This document shows positions 1 to 8,198 of a stretch of 64,000 bases of DNA, in pieces (position 1 is the stretch's first letter; the number at the start of each line of letters is the position of its first letter). The notes under the pieces are model-generated. The model made no database searches. It was not told where the DNA came from and saw only the letters and a program-made list of their open reading frames with translations. A program made the position numbers and the translations under genes. The stretch lies in contig NZ_CACTIA010000005.1 in the NCBI RefSeq assembly GCF_902712915.1, forward strand, positions 1,302,001 to 1,366,000, given 5' to 3'. This DNA comes from Acidiphilium sp. C61. Its GTDB lineage: Bacteria; Pseudomonadota; Alphaproteobacteria; Acetobacterales; Acetobacteraceae.

Positions 1-1
1 C

Positions 2-1330
2 ACGGCCGCCCATGCCGGCCGCGCGGATCTCGACGCCGCGATCGCAGCGGCCGAGACGGGCTATGCGACCTGGCGGGCGACGCCGGCATTCCAGCGCGCG
101 GCGCTGCTGCGCAAGGCCGCCGAGCTGATCCGCGCGCGGATCCCCGAAATCGCCACCATCATGACGATGGAACAGGGCAAGCCGCTCGCCGAGGCGAAGG
201 GCGAAACCACCGTCGCCGCCGACGTGATCGACTGGTTCGCCGAAGAGGCCAAGCGCACCTATGGCCGGGTGATCCCGGCGCGGGCGGCGGGCGTCTACCA
301 GCTCGTGGTCAAGGAGCCGGTCGGCATCGTCGCCGCCTTCACGCCGTGGAACTTCCCGATCAACCAGGCGGTGCGCAAGGTCTCCGCCGCGCTGGCCGCC
401 GGCTGCGCGGTGATCCTGAAGGGGCCTGAGGAAACGCCGGGCGCCTGCGCCGAGCTGGTGCGCGCCTTCGCCGATGCCGGGCTGCCGCCGGGCGTGCTCA
501 ACCTCGTCTACGGCGTGCCGGCCGAGATTTCCGAATATCTCATCCCGCACCGCGCGGTCCGCAAGATCTCCTTCACCGGTTCGACCGCGGTGGGCAAGCA
601 CCTCGCCGCCCTCGCCGGGGCGCACATGAAGCGGGCGACGATGGAACTCGGCGGCCACGCGCCGGCGATCGTCTTCGAGGACGCCGATCTCGACGCGGCG
701 GCAAAGATCCTCGCCGCCAACAAGTTCCGCAATGCCGGCCAGGTCTGCGTCGCGCCGACGCGCTTCCTCGTGCAGGAAAGCGTCTATGACGGGTTCATGG
801 AGCGCTTTCTCGGCGCGGTCCGGAACATCAAGGTTGGCAACGGGCTCGATGCGGGCACCACGATGGGGCCGCTCGCCAACGAGCGCCGCATCCCGGCGAT
901 CGAGGGCTTCATCGCCGACGCGACGAAGCACGGCGCGAAAGTGGCCGAAGGCGGCGAGCGGATCGGCAACAAGGGGTATTTCTTCCAGCCCACCGTGCTG
1001 ACCGACATTCCGACCACGGCGCGGGTGATGAACGAGGAACCGTTCGGCCCGCTCGCGCTGGTCAACCGGTTCTCCACCTTCGAGGACGCGGTGACCGAGG
1101 CCAACCGGCTTGAATACGGCCTCGCCTCCTATGCCTATTCGCGGTCGGCCAGGACGGTGACGGCGCTGGGCGACCGCATCGAGGCCGGGATGATCTCGAT
1201 CAACCATCACGGCATCGCCCTGCCCGAGACGCCGTTCGGCGGCATGAAGGACAGCGGCTATGGCTGGGAGGGCGGCGCCGAGGCGATCGAAGCCTATCTC
1301 GCCACCAAGTTCGTGACCCAGGCGTCGTAA
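2..1330 (+). CDS. NAD(P)-dependent aldehyde dehydrogenase, succinate-semialdehyde type (5' end outside window)
   Basis: This enzyme oxidises an aldehyde, probably succinate semialdehyde or a related short semialdehyde, to the acid with NAD(P)+. The frame is open from base 2, so the start lies outside the window; an internal ATG at 161 is not the true start because the residues before it continue the ALDH fold. Visible family motifs are FTPWNFP, the nucleotide-binding FTGSTAVGK, the catalytic Glu in MELGGHAP and the catalytic Cys in NAGQVCVAPTR. The C-terminus (PFGGMKDSGYG) is intact and ends in TAA. The next gene is convergent, with a full-length hairpin repeat between them. The exact substrate cannot be settled from the sequence. 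Confidence 0.88.
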   Translation, partial: TAAHAGRADLDAAIAAAETGYATWRATPAFQRAALLRKAAELIRARIPEIATIMTMEQGKPLAEAKGETTVAADVIDWFAEEAKRTYGRVIPARAAGVYQLVVKEPVGIVAAFTPWNFPINQAVRKVSAALAAGCAVILKGPEETPGACAELVRAFADAGLPPGVLNLVYGVPAEISEYLIPHRAVRKISFTGSTAVGKHLAALAGAHMKRATMELGGHAPAIVFEDADLDAAAKILAANKFRNAGQVCVAPTRFLVQESVYDGFMERFLGAVRNIKVGNGLDAGTTMGPLANERRIPAIEGFIADATKHGAKVAEGGERIGNKGYFFQPTVLTDIPTTARVMNEEPFGPLALVNRFSTFEDAVTEANRLEYGLASYAYSRSARTVTALGDRIEAGMISINHHGIALPETPFGGMKDSGYGWEGGAEAIEAYLATKFVTQAS

Positions 1331-1355
1331 GACGCCGAAGCGACCGGGGCGCTTA

Positions 1356-1457
1356 GAGCATCATCCGATCAGATGGAATCATCTGATCGGATAAAGATGC
1401 TCTGATTATCAACAAGATAGAGCACGACATCCGATCCGGATGGATCGGAACGTGCTC
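1356..1457. repeat. Full two-hairpin repeat (MITE-like), copy 1
   Basis: The element has two adjacent inverted repeats. The first runs GAGCATCATCCGATC to GATGCTC; the second runs GAGCACGACATCCGATC to GTGCTC; a linker TGATTATCAACAAGATA joins them. The whole is flanked by TA on both sides. It lies between two convergent genes, and its right-hand TA plus the adjacent C form the stop codon (TAG, minus strand) of the peptidase gene. Confidence 0.9.
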
Positions 1458-2254
1458 TAGCCGAGTTTCGGCGTGAGCGCCTCGGCCTCCATCGCATTGG
1501 CGAGTTCGATCAGGCTGGACCGGCCGACCAGCCGCAGCAGCGAGAATTTCCGCTTCGGCCCGAGAAACACCGGCTTCGCCCGCTTTCCGCAGCGCGCGGC
1601 GATCAGGCCGCGCACATCGCCGAACCCGTCGATCAGGCCGCGTTCGCTGGCAGCACTGCCCAGCATGTAGGAGCCGTCGAACACCGTGTCGTCGCCCTTC
1701 AGCGCGCCGCCGCGGCGCTCGCGCACCCACGCCTTGAAGGCGGCGTGAATGTCGTCGAGCAGCGCCTGGTTGAATGCCGCGTCCCCCGGCCGCTCGGGCG
1801 AGAACGGGTCATTGCGCAGCTTGTTAGCGCCGGCGGTGACGACGCGGCGCTCGATGCCGAAGCGGCGGATCAGGTCATGCACGCCGAAACCGCCGCCGAC
1901 CACGCCGATCGAGCCGACGATCGACATCGGATTGGCAAAAATCTCGTCGCCCGCACAGGCGATCCAGTAGCCGCCGGAAGCGCCGACATCGCCGATCACC
2001 GCAAGAACGCGCACGCCGGTCTCCTCGGCCTTGCGGCGGATATGCCTGCCAATCAGGTCGGATTGCACCGGCGAGCCGCCGGGGCTTTCGATCGCGAGGA
2101 TCAGCAGCTTCGTCCCGCCTTTCGCGAGGTCGAAGCCACGGTCGATGGCGGGGGCAAAACGTTCGAGATTGACCGCCCCCTCGCGGGGCGAAATCAGCCC
2201 GGCAAGCCGGATCACCGGCACGCACGGGCGTGACCACGGCAGGCGCAGCGTCAT
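1457..2254 (-). CDS. SppA-type S49 family serine peptidase
   Basis: A 265-residue S49 peptidase related to signal peptide peptidase A, which degrades cleaved signal peptides or other small membrane peptides. The Ser/Lys dyad is visible: Ser93 in GDVGASGGYW and Lys145 in TAGANKLRND. An ESPGG segment near residue 58 matches the family oxyanion region. It is the short single-domain form. No convincing N-terminal signal anchor is seen, so the protein may be cytosolic or only peripherally attached. Its ATG overlaps the stop of the upstream DUF1489 gene (ATGA), so it is the last gene of a three-gene unit. The stop codon is provided by the flanking hairpin repeat. Confidence 0.85.
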   Translation of the reverse strand: MTLRLPWSRPCVPVIRLAGLISPREGAVNLERFAPAIDRGFDLAKGGTKLLILAIESPGGSPVQSDLIGRHIRRKAEETGVRVLAVIGDVGASGGYWIACAGDEIFANPMSIVGSIGVVGGGFGVHDLIRRFGIERRVVTAGANKLRNDPFSPERPGDAAFNQALLDDIHAAFKAWVRERRGGALKGDDTVFDGSYMLGSAASERGLIDGFGDVRGLIAARCGKRAKPVFLGPKRKFSLLRLVGRSSLIELANAMEAEALTPKLG

Positions 2255-2676
2255 GGCAGCAGCGCCAGGGCGCGCAGGTCGCGCCGCAGCGCCGGCGGCA
2301 GGTCCTCGATGCCGGAGGTGCGGCCGCCATCCGGCAGGTCGGCGGGCGCATCGTCCGGCGCGAGGTAGCGCCAGCCCTGGAAGGGCTTCATCGGCCGCGC
2401 CTCGACCCGGACGAGCGTGGGGTCGAGCACGAGGCCGGTGCAGCGCGTCCCGTCATCCCAGACATCCTCGATCACGTCGAGAATCCGCTGGCGAACCAGC
2501 ACGGCGCCGGTGATGACCCAGTAGATCGACCCGCCATCGGCAAGCTCCGCCGCGCGCTTGGGAAAGCTGCGGGTCTGGTGGCGCAGCGGCGGATCGGCCA
2601 CCGCGCGGCGGCGCTGGATCTCGGCCAGATGGCCGGGATCCTTCACGCCGACCGCGAGCTTGACCAGATGGATCAA
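2251..2676 (-). CDS. DUF1489 family protein
   Basis: A 141-residue protein of unknown function. A TTG start at 2676 is chosen because it gives the family N-terminus MIHLVKLAVG and overlaps the upstream stop as TTGA; no nearer ATG gives it. Core motifs are GGSIYWVITG, VRQRILDV, GLVLDPTLVRV and FQGWRYL, the pattern of the alphaproteobacterial DUF1489 family as I know it. It sits between the molybdenum hydroxylase subunit and the S49 peptidase with 4-nt overlaps on both sides, which indicates tight co-translation. Its function is not known, and the neighbours do not settle it. Confidence 0.8.
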   Translation of the reverse strand: MIHLVKLAVGVKDPGHLAEIQRRRAVADPPLRHQTRSFPKRAAELADGGSIYWVITGAVLVRQRILDVIEDVWDDGTRCTGLVLDPTLVRVEARPMKPFQGWRYLAPDDAPADLPDGGRTSGIEDLPPALRRDLRALALLP

Positions 2677-4985
2677 GCGGCCTGCCGCGCCGCGATCGCC
2701 TGCCAGACGCGCTCGGGCGTCGCTGGCATGTCGATCTCGCGGATACCATCCGCGGCAAGCGCGTCGATCACCGCGTTGATCAGCGCCGGCGGCGAGCCGA
2801 CCGCGCCGGCCTCGCCCGCACCCTTCACGCCGAGCGGGTTCGAGGCGCAAGGCACCGAGACGAACTCCACCTCGATATCCGGCAGGTCGTCGGCGCGCGG
2901 CAGCGCATAATCCATCAGGCTGCCGGCGACGAGCTGGCCCGATTCTGGATCATAGGCGGTGTTCTCCAGCAGCGCCTGCCCGAGCCCCTGGGCGACGCCG
3001 CCATGCACCTGGCCGCGCACGATCATCGGGTTCACGATGGTGCCGACATCGTCGCACACGAGATAGCGCAGCACCGAGGTGACGCCGGTTTCCGGATCGA
3101 TCTCGACCTCGGCGATGTGGCAGCCATTCGGGAAGGTGTGCTTCTCGATCTTGGCGATCTCGGCGGTGTCGAGCGCGTTGCCCTGCTCGCCGTGCAGCTC
3201 CGCCGCCAGGGTGATGACGTCGACCATCCGGTCGGTGCCGACGATGCGGAAGGCGCCATCCTGGAACACGATGTCCGCTTCCGCCGCCTCCAGATGATCG
3301 GCCGCGGCCTTGCGGCCCTTCTCGAGAATGGTCGCGGTGGTCAGCGCGATGGCCTGGCCCTCGGAATAGAGGCTGCGCGCGCCGCCGGTGCCGCCGCCCT
3401 GCGGAATTGTGTCGGTATCGCCCTGGCGGACGCGGATCTTGTCCGGGTCGATGCCGAGCCGGTCGTTGACCAGCTGCACATAGGCGGTTTCATGGCCCTG
3501 CCCGGTGGACTGGGTGCCGACATAGACATCGACATACCCCTCCTTGGTGAAGCGGATCTCGGCGCGCTCCTCCGGCGCGCCGCCGGTCGCCTCGAGGTAA
3601 TAGGCCATGCCGATGCCGCGGCGCTTGCCGGCGGCGGCCGACTTCGCGCGGCGGGCGGGGAAGCCCTTCCAGTCGATCATGTCGAGCGCATGGTCGAGCA
3701 CCTTGTGGAAATCGCCCGAATCATAGGTCTGCGCCATCGCGGTGGTGAAGGGCATGGCGCTCGCCGGCACCATGTTGATGCGGCGCAGCTCGGCGCTGTC
3801 GATCCCGAGTTCGCGGGCGGCGGCGTCGATCAGCCGCTCGACGAGATAATTGCTCTCCGGGCGGCCGGCGCCGCGATAGGCGTCGACCGGCACGGTGTTG
3901 GTGAACACGCCGAACACCCGCGCATGGATCGCCTTCATACCATAGACGCTGGCCAGCACCTTGGTGCCCGCGAGGGTCGGGATGAAGGGGCCGAAATTCG
4001 AGAGATAGGCGCCCATGTTCGCCGTGTCCGTCACCCGCATGGCGGTGATCCGGTGATCGGCGTCCAGCGCCAGCTCACCGATGGTGATGTGGTCGCGCCC
4101 ATGCGTGTCGGAGAGGAACGCCTCGCTGCGCTCGGAGGTCCATTTCACCGGCCGGCCCAGCTTGCGGGCGGCGTGGCAGACCATGACATGCTCGGGATAG
4201 ACGAACAGCTTCATGCCGAACCCGCCGCCGACATCCGGGGTGATGACGCGGAACTTCGCCGGCTCCACCTTGAACACGGCGCCGGCGAGGCAGTCCTTCA
4301 GCAGCCAGCCGCCCTGGGTGTTGGTGGTCAGCGTCCACCGGCCGGAAGCCGCGTCGAATTCGGCGCGGGCGGCGCGGGCCTCCAGCGAGTTGACGACGAT
4401 GCGGTTGTTGACGATGCGCAGCTTCGTCACGTGCGCGGCGGCGGCGAACAGCTCGTCCACCTTCGCGGCGTCGCCCACCGCCCAGTCGAACACGCGGTTG
4501 GCCGGCGCATCGTCATGCACGCGCGGCGCGCTGTCGGACATCGCGCTGGCCAGATCGGTGATCGAGGCCTTCATGTCGTAGCGCACATCGACCAGCTCGG
4601 CGGCATCGCGCGCGGCCTGCGCGGTTTCGGCGACGATATAGGCCACCGGCTCGCCGACATGGCGCACCGTGCCCTGGGCGAGGGCCGGGCGATCGGCCTG
4701 GGCGCGCGGCGTGCCGTCCTGGTTCTTGATCGGCACCATGCAGGGAATCGGCGCGATGCCCTCGGCGGCGAGATCAGCACCGGTGACGATGGCAACCACA
4801 CCCGGCACCGCGCGGGCGGCCGCAGTGTCGATTCCCGTGATCGTCGCGGCGGCGTGCGGCGAGCGCAGCACATGAAGGTGCAGCGCCCCCTCGGCCGGAA
4901 CGTCGTCGGTATACTGGCCAGCGCCGCGCAGCAGCCGCGAATCCTCGACGCGCTTGACCGGCTGGGCAAGACCGAATTTCACCAT
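2673..4985 (-). CDS. Xanthine dehydrogenase family molybdopterin-binding large subunit
   Basis: A 770-residue large subunit of a molybdenum hydroxylase (xanthine dehydrogenase/CO dehydrogenase superfamily). The ATG at 4985 follows GAGGAATCGATC, and the longer open frame upstream is untranslated leader. Motifs include GGGFGMK, AYRGAGRPESNY, a Gly-rich PQGGGTGGARS and, near the C-terminus, VKGAGEAGAVGS with the conserved Glu that acts as base at the Mo site. The AYRGAGR loop, rather than AYRCSFR, argues against a form I CO dehydrogenase. The FAD (medium) and 2Fe-2S (small) subunits usually needed are not adjacent: upstream is a divergent cupin gene. They must be encoded elsewhere or the protein has unusual partners. 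The substrate is unknown. Confidence 0.88.
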   Translation of the reverse strand: MVKFGLAQPVKRVEDSRLLRGAGQYTDDVPAEGALHLHVLRSPHAAATITGIDTAAARAVPGVVAIVTGADLAAEGIAPIPCMVPIKNQDGTPRAQADRPALAQGTVRHVGEPVAYIVAETAQAARDAAELVDVRYDMKASITDLASAMSDSAPRVHDDAPANRVFDWAVGDAAKVDELFAAAAHVTKLRIVNNRIVVNSLEARAARAEFDAASGRWTLTTNTQGGWLLKDCLAGAVFKVEPAKFRVITPDVGGGFGMKLFVYPEHVMVCHAARKLGRPVKWTSERSEAFLSDTHGRDHITIGELALDADHRITAMRVTDTANMGAYLSNFGPFIPTLAGTKVLASVYGMKAIHARVFGVFTNTVPVDAYRGAGRPESNYLVERLIDAAARELGIDSAELRRINMVPASAMPFTTAMAQTYDSGDFHKVLDHALDMIDWKGFPARRAKSAAAGKRRGIGMAYYLEATGGAPEERAEIRFTKEGYVDVYVGTQSTGQGHETAYVQLVNDRLGIDPDKIRVRQGDTDTIPQGGGTGGARSLYSEGQAIALTTATILEKGRKAAADHLEAAEADIVFQDGAFRIVGTDRMVDVITLAAELHGEQGNALDTAEIAKIEKHTFPNGCHIAEVEIDPETGVTSVLRYLVCDDVGTIVNPMIVRGQVHGGVAQGLGQALLENTAYDPESGQLVAGSLMDYALPRADDLPDIEVEFVSVPCASNPLGVKGAGEAGAVGSPPALINAVIDALAADGIREIDMPATPERVWQAIAARQAA

Positions 4986-5173
4986 GATCGATTCCTCATC
5001 TTCCAGTTGCTGACGGCGGCCGCAGCGCGCCTTCCCTGCGCTCAGGATATGGGCCGGTCGGGAAAATACAATAGACCGGCGCGGCAACAGCGGTTTGCCC
5101 TCGGCGCGAAACCGACCATATGCAGGCGAGAGAATGTGTTCGAAGACCGGCCACGGGCCGAAAAGGAGCAGAC

Positions 5174-5836
5174 ATGCAGATCAACGCCGATCTTCGCCAG
5201 CCAGCCCTCGTCGATGCCGCGGCGCTCGACTGGATCGCCTCGCCGATGGCCGGCGTCGAGCGCCGGATGCTGGAGCGCGACGGCGGCGAGGTGGCGCGGG
5301 CGACCTCGCTGGTGCGCTACGCGCCGGGCTCCGCCTTCAGCCCGCACCGGCATGACGAGGGCGAGGAATTCCTCGTGCTGGAGGGCGTGTTCTCCGACGA
5401 GACTGGAGATTTTCCGCGCGGCCACTACGTGCGCAACCCGCCCGGCTCGCGGCACACCCCCTCCAGCGCGCCGGGCGCGACAATCCTGGTGAAGCTGCGG
5501 CAGATGCCGCCGGAAGAGGCCGCCCCGGTGCGGATCGACACCACCGATCCCGGGCTGTGGCGCGAGCGTGCGCCGGGCTGGTCGGAAGCGCTGCTGTTCT
5601 CCGCCCCGTGGGAGCAGGTGGACATGATCCGCCTCGCCGCCGGCATCGAAACGGTGGAGCAGGCCTATCCGCGCGGCGTCGAGATCTTTGTGGTGGAGGG
5701 ATCGATCACGCGGGACGGCGCGGTGCACGGCGCCGGCACCTGGCTGCGGCTGCCCGCCGGCAGCCGGCTCGCGCTGGCCAGCACCGACGGGGCGCTGCTC
5801 TACCGCAAGAGCGGCCATCTGCCGACGGTCGCCTGA
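5174..5836 (+). CDS. Cupin domain protein, ChrR-like
   Basis: A 220-residue protein with two cupin-type halves. The start at 5174 follows AAAGGAGCAGAC. The first half carries the metal-site pattern SPHRHDEGEEFLVLEG and a later SRHTP; the second half (from about residue 125) repeats the fold without an obvious His triad. This resembles the cupin part of ChrR anti-sigma factors and related acetylacetone-cleaving cupins, but no N-terminal zinc anti-sigma domain is present. It ends 4 nt before an FAD amine oxidase gene, so the two are probably one transcript. It may be a small-molecule oxygenase or a sensor; I cannot decide between them. Confidence 0.7.
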   Translation: MQINADLRQPALVDAAALDWIASPMAGVERRMLERDGGEVARATSLVRYAPGSAFSPHRHDEGEEFLVLEGVFSDETGDFPRGHYVRNPPGSRHTPSSAPGATILVKLRQMPPEEAAPVRIDTTDPGLWRERAPGWSEALLFSAPWEQVDMIRLAAGIETVEQAYPRGVEIFVVEGSITRDGAVHGAGTWLRLPAGSRLALASTDGALLYRKSGHLPTVA

Positions 5837-5840
5837 CGCC

Positions 5841-6938
5841 ATGCACGACCTGATCGTGGTCGGGGCGGGCCTCGCCGGCCTCGCCCTCGCGGCGCGGGCG
5901 CAGGAGGCGGGCCAGCATGTCGCAATCATCGAGGCGCGTTCGCGAATCGGCGGGCGAAGCCTCGCGCATCGCACCGAATCAGGCTGCTACGATCTCGGCC
6001 CGGCCTGGATCTGGCCTTCCATGCAGCCGCGCGTGGCGCAGGCCGCCGCCGCCTTCGGCCTCCTTCTGCACCGCCAGGCCGATGCAGGCGGCTTCGTGTT
6101 CCAGGACGGCGACGGAACGGTCCAGCGCCTGCCCCACGGCTTCGCGCAGGAGCCGCCGAGCATGCGGATCGAAGGCGGGACCACCGCCCTCGCCGAAGGC
6201 TTCGCCGCCCGCCTCGCCCCCGGCACGATCCGGCTCGGCACCCGGGTCGAGCATCTGGTGCTGGAATCGGACGCAGTCAGCGTCGAGGCCGGGGAGACAC
6301 GGCTACGGGCGCGGCGCGTGGCGCTGGCGCTGCCGCCCCGGCTGGCGGCTGCCATCGGCTTTGCGCCCACCCTGCCCGCCGCTTCACTGCGGCAGCTCGA
6401 GGCGGTGCCGACCTGGATGGCCGGGCATGCCAAGGCGCTGGCAATCTACGACGCGCCGGTCTGGCGCGATTCCGGCCTGTCCGGCGGGGCCTTCAGCCGC
6501 TGCGGACCGCTGGGCGAGATCCACGATGCCAGCCTGCCAGGTGCCTCCGGCGAGGCGGCGCTGTTCGGCTTCTTCGCCTGGCCGGCCGCGATGCGCGCGG
6601 CGCGCCGGGCAAGGCTGGAGGATGCGGTACGCGCCCAGCTCGCCGCCTTGTTCGGCCCGGCGGCCGGATCGCCCCGCGCGCTGCTGATCCAGGACTGGTC
6701 GGCCGACGAGCTGACCGCAACGCCGGCCGACGCCGCGCCGCTGGCCGGGCATCCGGCCTATGCGCCGCTCGCCCTGCCCGCGCCGTGGCGCGACCGTGTC
6801 CTGCTTTCTGGGTCGGAGAGCGCGCCGCAATTCGGCGGTTATCTCGAAGGGGCGCTGGAAGCCGCCGAGGCAGCCGCCGCCATGAATGCGCAACATGGCG
6901 GCGGCCTTCCCGCGGCGGGCGTGGCAGCCGGGTTCTAG
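5841..6938 (+). CDS. FAD-dependent amine oxidase family protein
   Basis: A 365-residue flavin monoamine oxidase-like protein. The ATG at 5841 opens directly into the Rossmann FAD motif (IVVGAGLAGLALAARA, then IIEARSRIGGR). The C-terminal VLLSGSESAPQFGGYLEGA is the second FAD-contacting segment typical of the family. It probably oxidises an amine or a related CH-XH bond with O2; the substrate is unknown. It is co-directional with the cupin gene 4 nt upstream. The stop codon TAG at 6936-6938 is part of the edge of a solo hairpin repeat. Confidence 0.8.
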   Translation: MHDLIVVGAGLAGLALAARAQEAGQHVAIIEARSRIGGRSLAHRTESGCYDLGPAWIWPSMQPRVAQAAAAFGLLLHRQADAGGFVFQDGDGTVQRLPHGFAQEPPSMRIEGGTTALAEGFAARLAPGTIRLGTRVEHLVLESDAVSVEAGETRLRARRVALALPPRLAAAIGFAPTLPAASLRQLEAVPTWMAGHAKALAIYDAPVWRDSGLSGGAFSRCGPLGEIHDASLPGASGEAALFGFFAWPAAMRAARRARLEDAVRAQLAALFGPAAGSPRALLIQDWSADELTATPADAAPLAGHPAYAPLALPAPWRDRVLLSGSESAPQFGGYLEGALEAAEAAAAMNAQHGGGLPAAGVAAGF

Positions 6939-6975
6939 AGCACGACATCCGATCCTGATGGATCGGAACGTCCTC
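6938..6975. repeat. Solo hairpin repeat between convergent genes
   Basis: A 38-bp inverted repeat (GAGCACGACATCCGATC to GGATCGGAACGTCCTC) flanked by TA. It corresponds to the right half of the full element. It contains the stop codons of both convergent neighbours in its two ends and probably serves as a bidirectional terminator. Confidence 0.85.
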
Positions 6976-8198
6976 TAGGCCCGGCCGCTGCGCATCCGCC
7001 GGAGGCGGAGGATGGTGTCGATGGTGATCGCGGCCAGCAGGATCAGCCCCTCGACGATGAAACGCACGGACGAGGCAGCACCGAGCAGGTTCATCCCGTT
7101 GCTGACACTCGCGATCACCAGCGCGCCGAACAGCGCGCCATAGACGCTGCCGCGCCCGCCGAACAGCGACGTGCCGCCGATCACCGCCGCGGCGACCGCG
7201 TTCAGCATGATGTCGCCATTGCCCACCGAGGCGGAGGCGACACCGAGGCGCGCCGCATCGAGATAGCCGGCAAGGCCGACGAGGAAGCCGGCGATGACGA
7301 AGACGGCGAGCTGGATCCCCTTCACCGAGATGCCGGCGCGCCGCGCCGCCTCGGCATTGCCGCCGACCGCGTAGAGATGCCGGCCGAAGCGGGTCGACTT
7401 CGTCACGAAGGCCGAGGCGAACAGCGCGATCAGGAACAGCATCAGCAGGAATGGCACGCCGCGATAGGCATTCAGCATGAACACCGCGCCGAACAGCATG
7501 ATGGCGACACCGACCAGCCGCATCGTCGCGGCGAACCCGCCCTCATGGCCGCTCGCCGTGCGCTTGCGGATGCCGTTCAGCGTCACCGCCGCATAGGCGC
7601 CGAACAGCAGCAGGCTCAGCACCCACGACCATAGCGGATCGAGATTGAGCGTGCCGATCGCGGTGGTGAAATCGTCCGCCAGCGGCACCGAGCCGCCATG
7701 CGGCGTCAGGATCGCGAGCGTCAGACCCTCGGCGATCATGCCGCCGCCGAGGGTGACGACGAAGCTCGGCACGCCGATCCGCGACACCACCATGCCCTGG
7801 AGAAAGCCGATCCCGGTCGCCAGCGCGATTCCAAGCGCGATGCCGACGCCGACCGGCAGGTGAAAGAACACCGTGGCCAGCGAGAACACCGAGGCGGCGA
7901 GCACCGAGTTCCAGCCGATCGACAGGTCGATCATGCCGAGCAGGATGATGTAGATTTCCGCCAGCGCCAGCGTGCCGGTGACGACGATCTGCGCCGCGAG
8001 ATTGGAGAGGTTGCGCGGGGTCAGGAAGTTGGCGTTCAGCGTCTCGAACACGATCCAGATGACGATCAGCGCCGCGATCACCGGCAGCATGCCGAGATCG
8101 GTCGATTGCGCGACCCCGGTCAGCCAGCGCGTGAACGGTGATTTCTGCTCGGATTCCTGCCCGGATTTCCGCTCTGGGGGCTGCACGGTGCTACTCAT
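6975..8198 (-). CDS. xylH: Xylose-type sugar ABC transporter permease
   Basis: A 407-residue polytopic inner-membrane permease of the ribose/xylose ABC importer class (BPD_transp_2). It has a hydrophilic N-terminus of about 35 residues and then roughly ten hydrophobic segments; family signatures include NLSNLAAQIV, GMIDLSIGW and GGTSLFGGRG near the C-terminus. It is translationally coupled to the ATPase gene (4-nt overlap) and follows the periplasmic binding-protein gene, completing a xylF-xylG-xylH-like operon. XylH is the best match I recognise, but other pentoses are possible. The stop codon lies in the downstream repeat. Confidence 0.85.
   Translation of the reverse strand: MSSTVQPPERKSGQESEQKSPFTRWLTGVAQSTDLGMLPVIAALIVIWIVFETLNANFLTPRNLSNLAAQIVVTGTLALAEIYIILLGMIDLSIGWNSVLAASVFSLATVFFHLPVGVGIALGIALATGIGFLQGMVVSRIGVPSFVVTLGGGMIAEGLTLAILTPHGGSVPLADDFTTAIGTLNLDPLWSWVLSLLLFGAYAAVTLNGIRKRTASGHEGGFAATMRLVGVAIMLFGAVFMLNAYRGVPFLLMLFLIALFASAFVTKSTRFGRHLYAVGGNAEAARRAGISVKGIQLAVFVIAGFLVGLAGYLDAARLGVASASVGNGDIMLNAVAAAVIGGTSLFGGRGSVYGALFGALVIASVSNGMNLLGAASSVRFIVEGLILLAAITIDTILRLRRMRSGRA

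Noticed and set aside
2673..4985. Aerobic CO dehydrogenase large subunit (CoxL form I)
   Set aside because: The active-site loop reads AYRGAGR, not AYRCSFR, and coxM/coxS genes are absent next to it; the general molybdenum hydroxylase label is safer.
3003..5492. An 829-codon open frame on the plus strand
   Set aside because: It lies antisense to the molybdenum hydroxylase gene and is a GC-rich shadow: residue composition is abnormal (His, Asp, Arg, Gly rich), it has no family motif, and the minus-strand gene is unmistakable.
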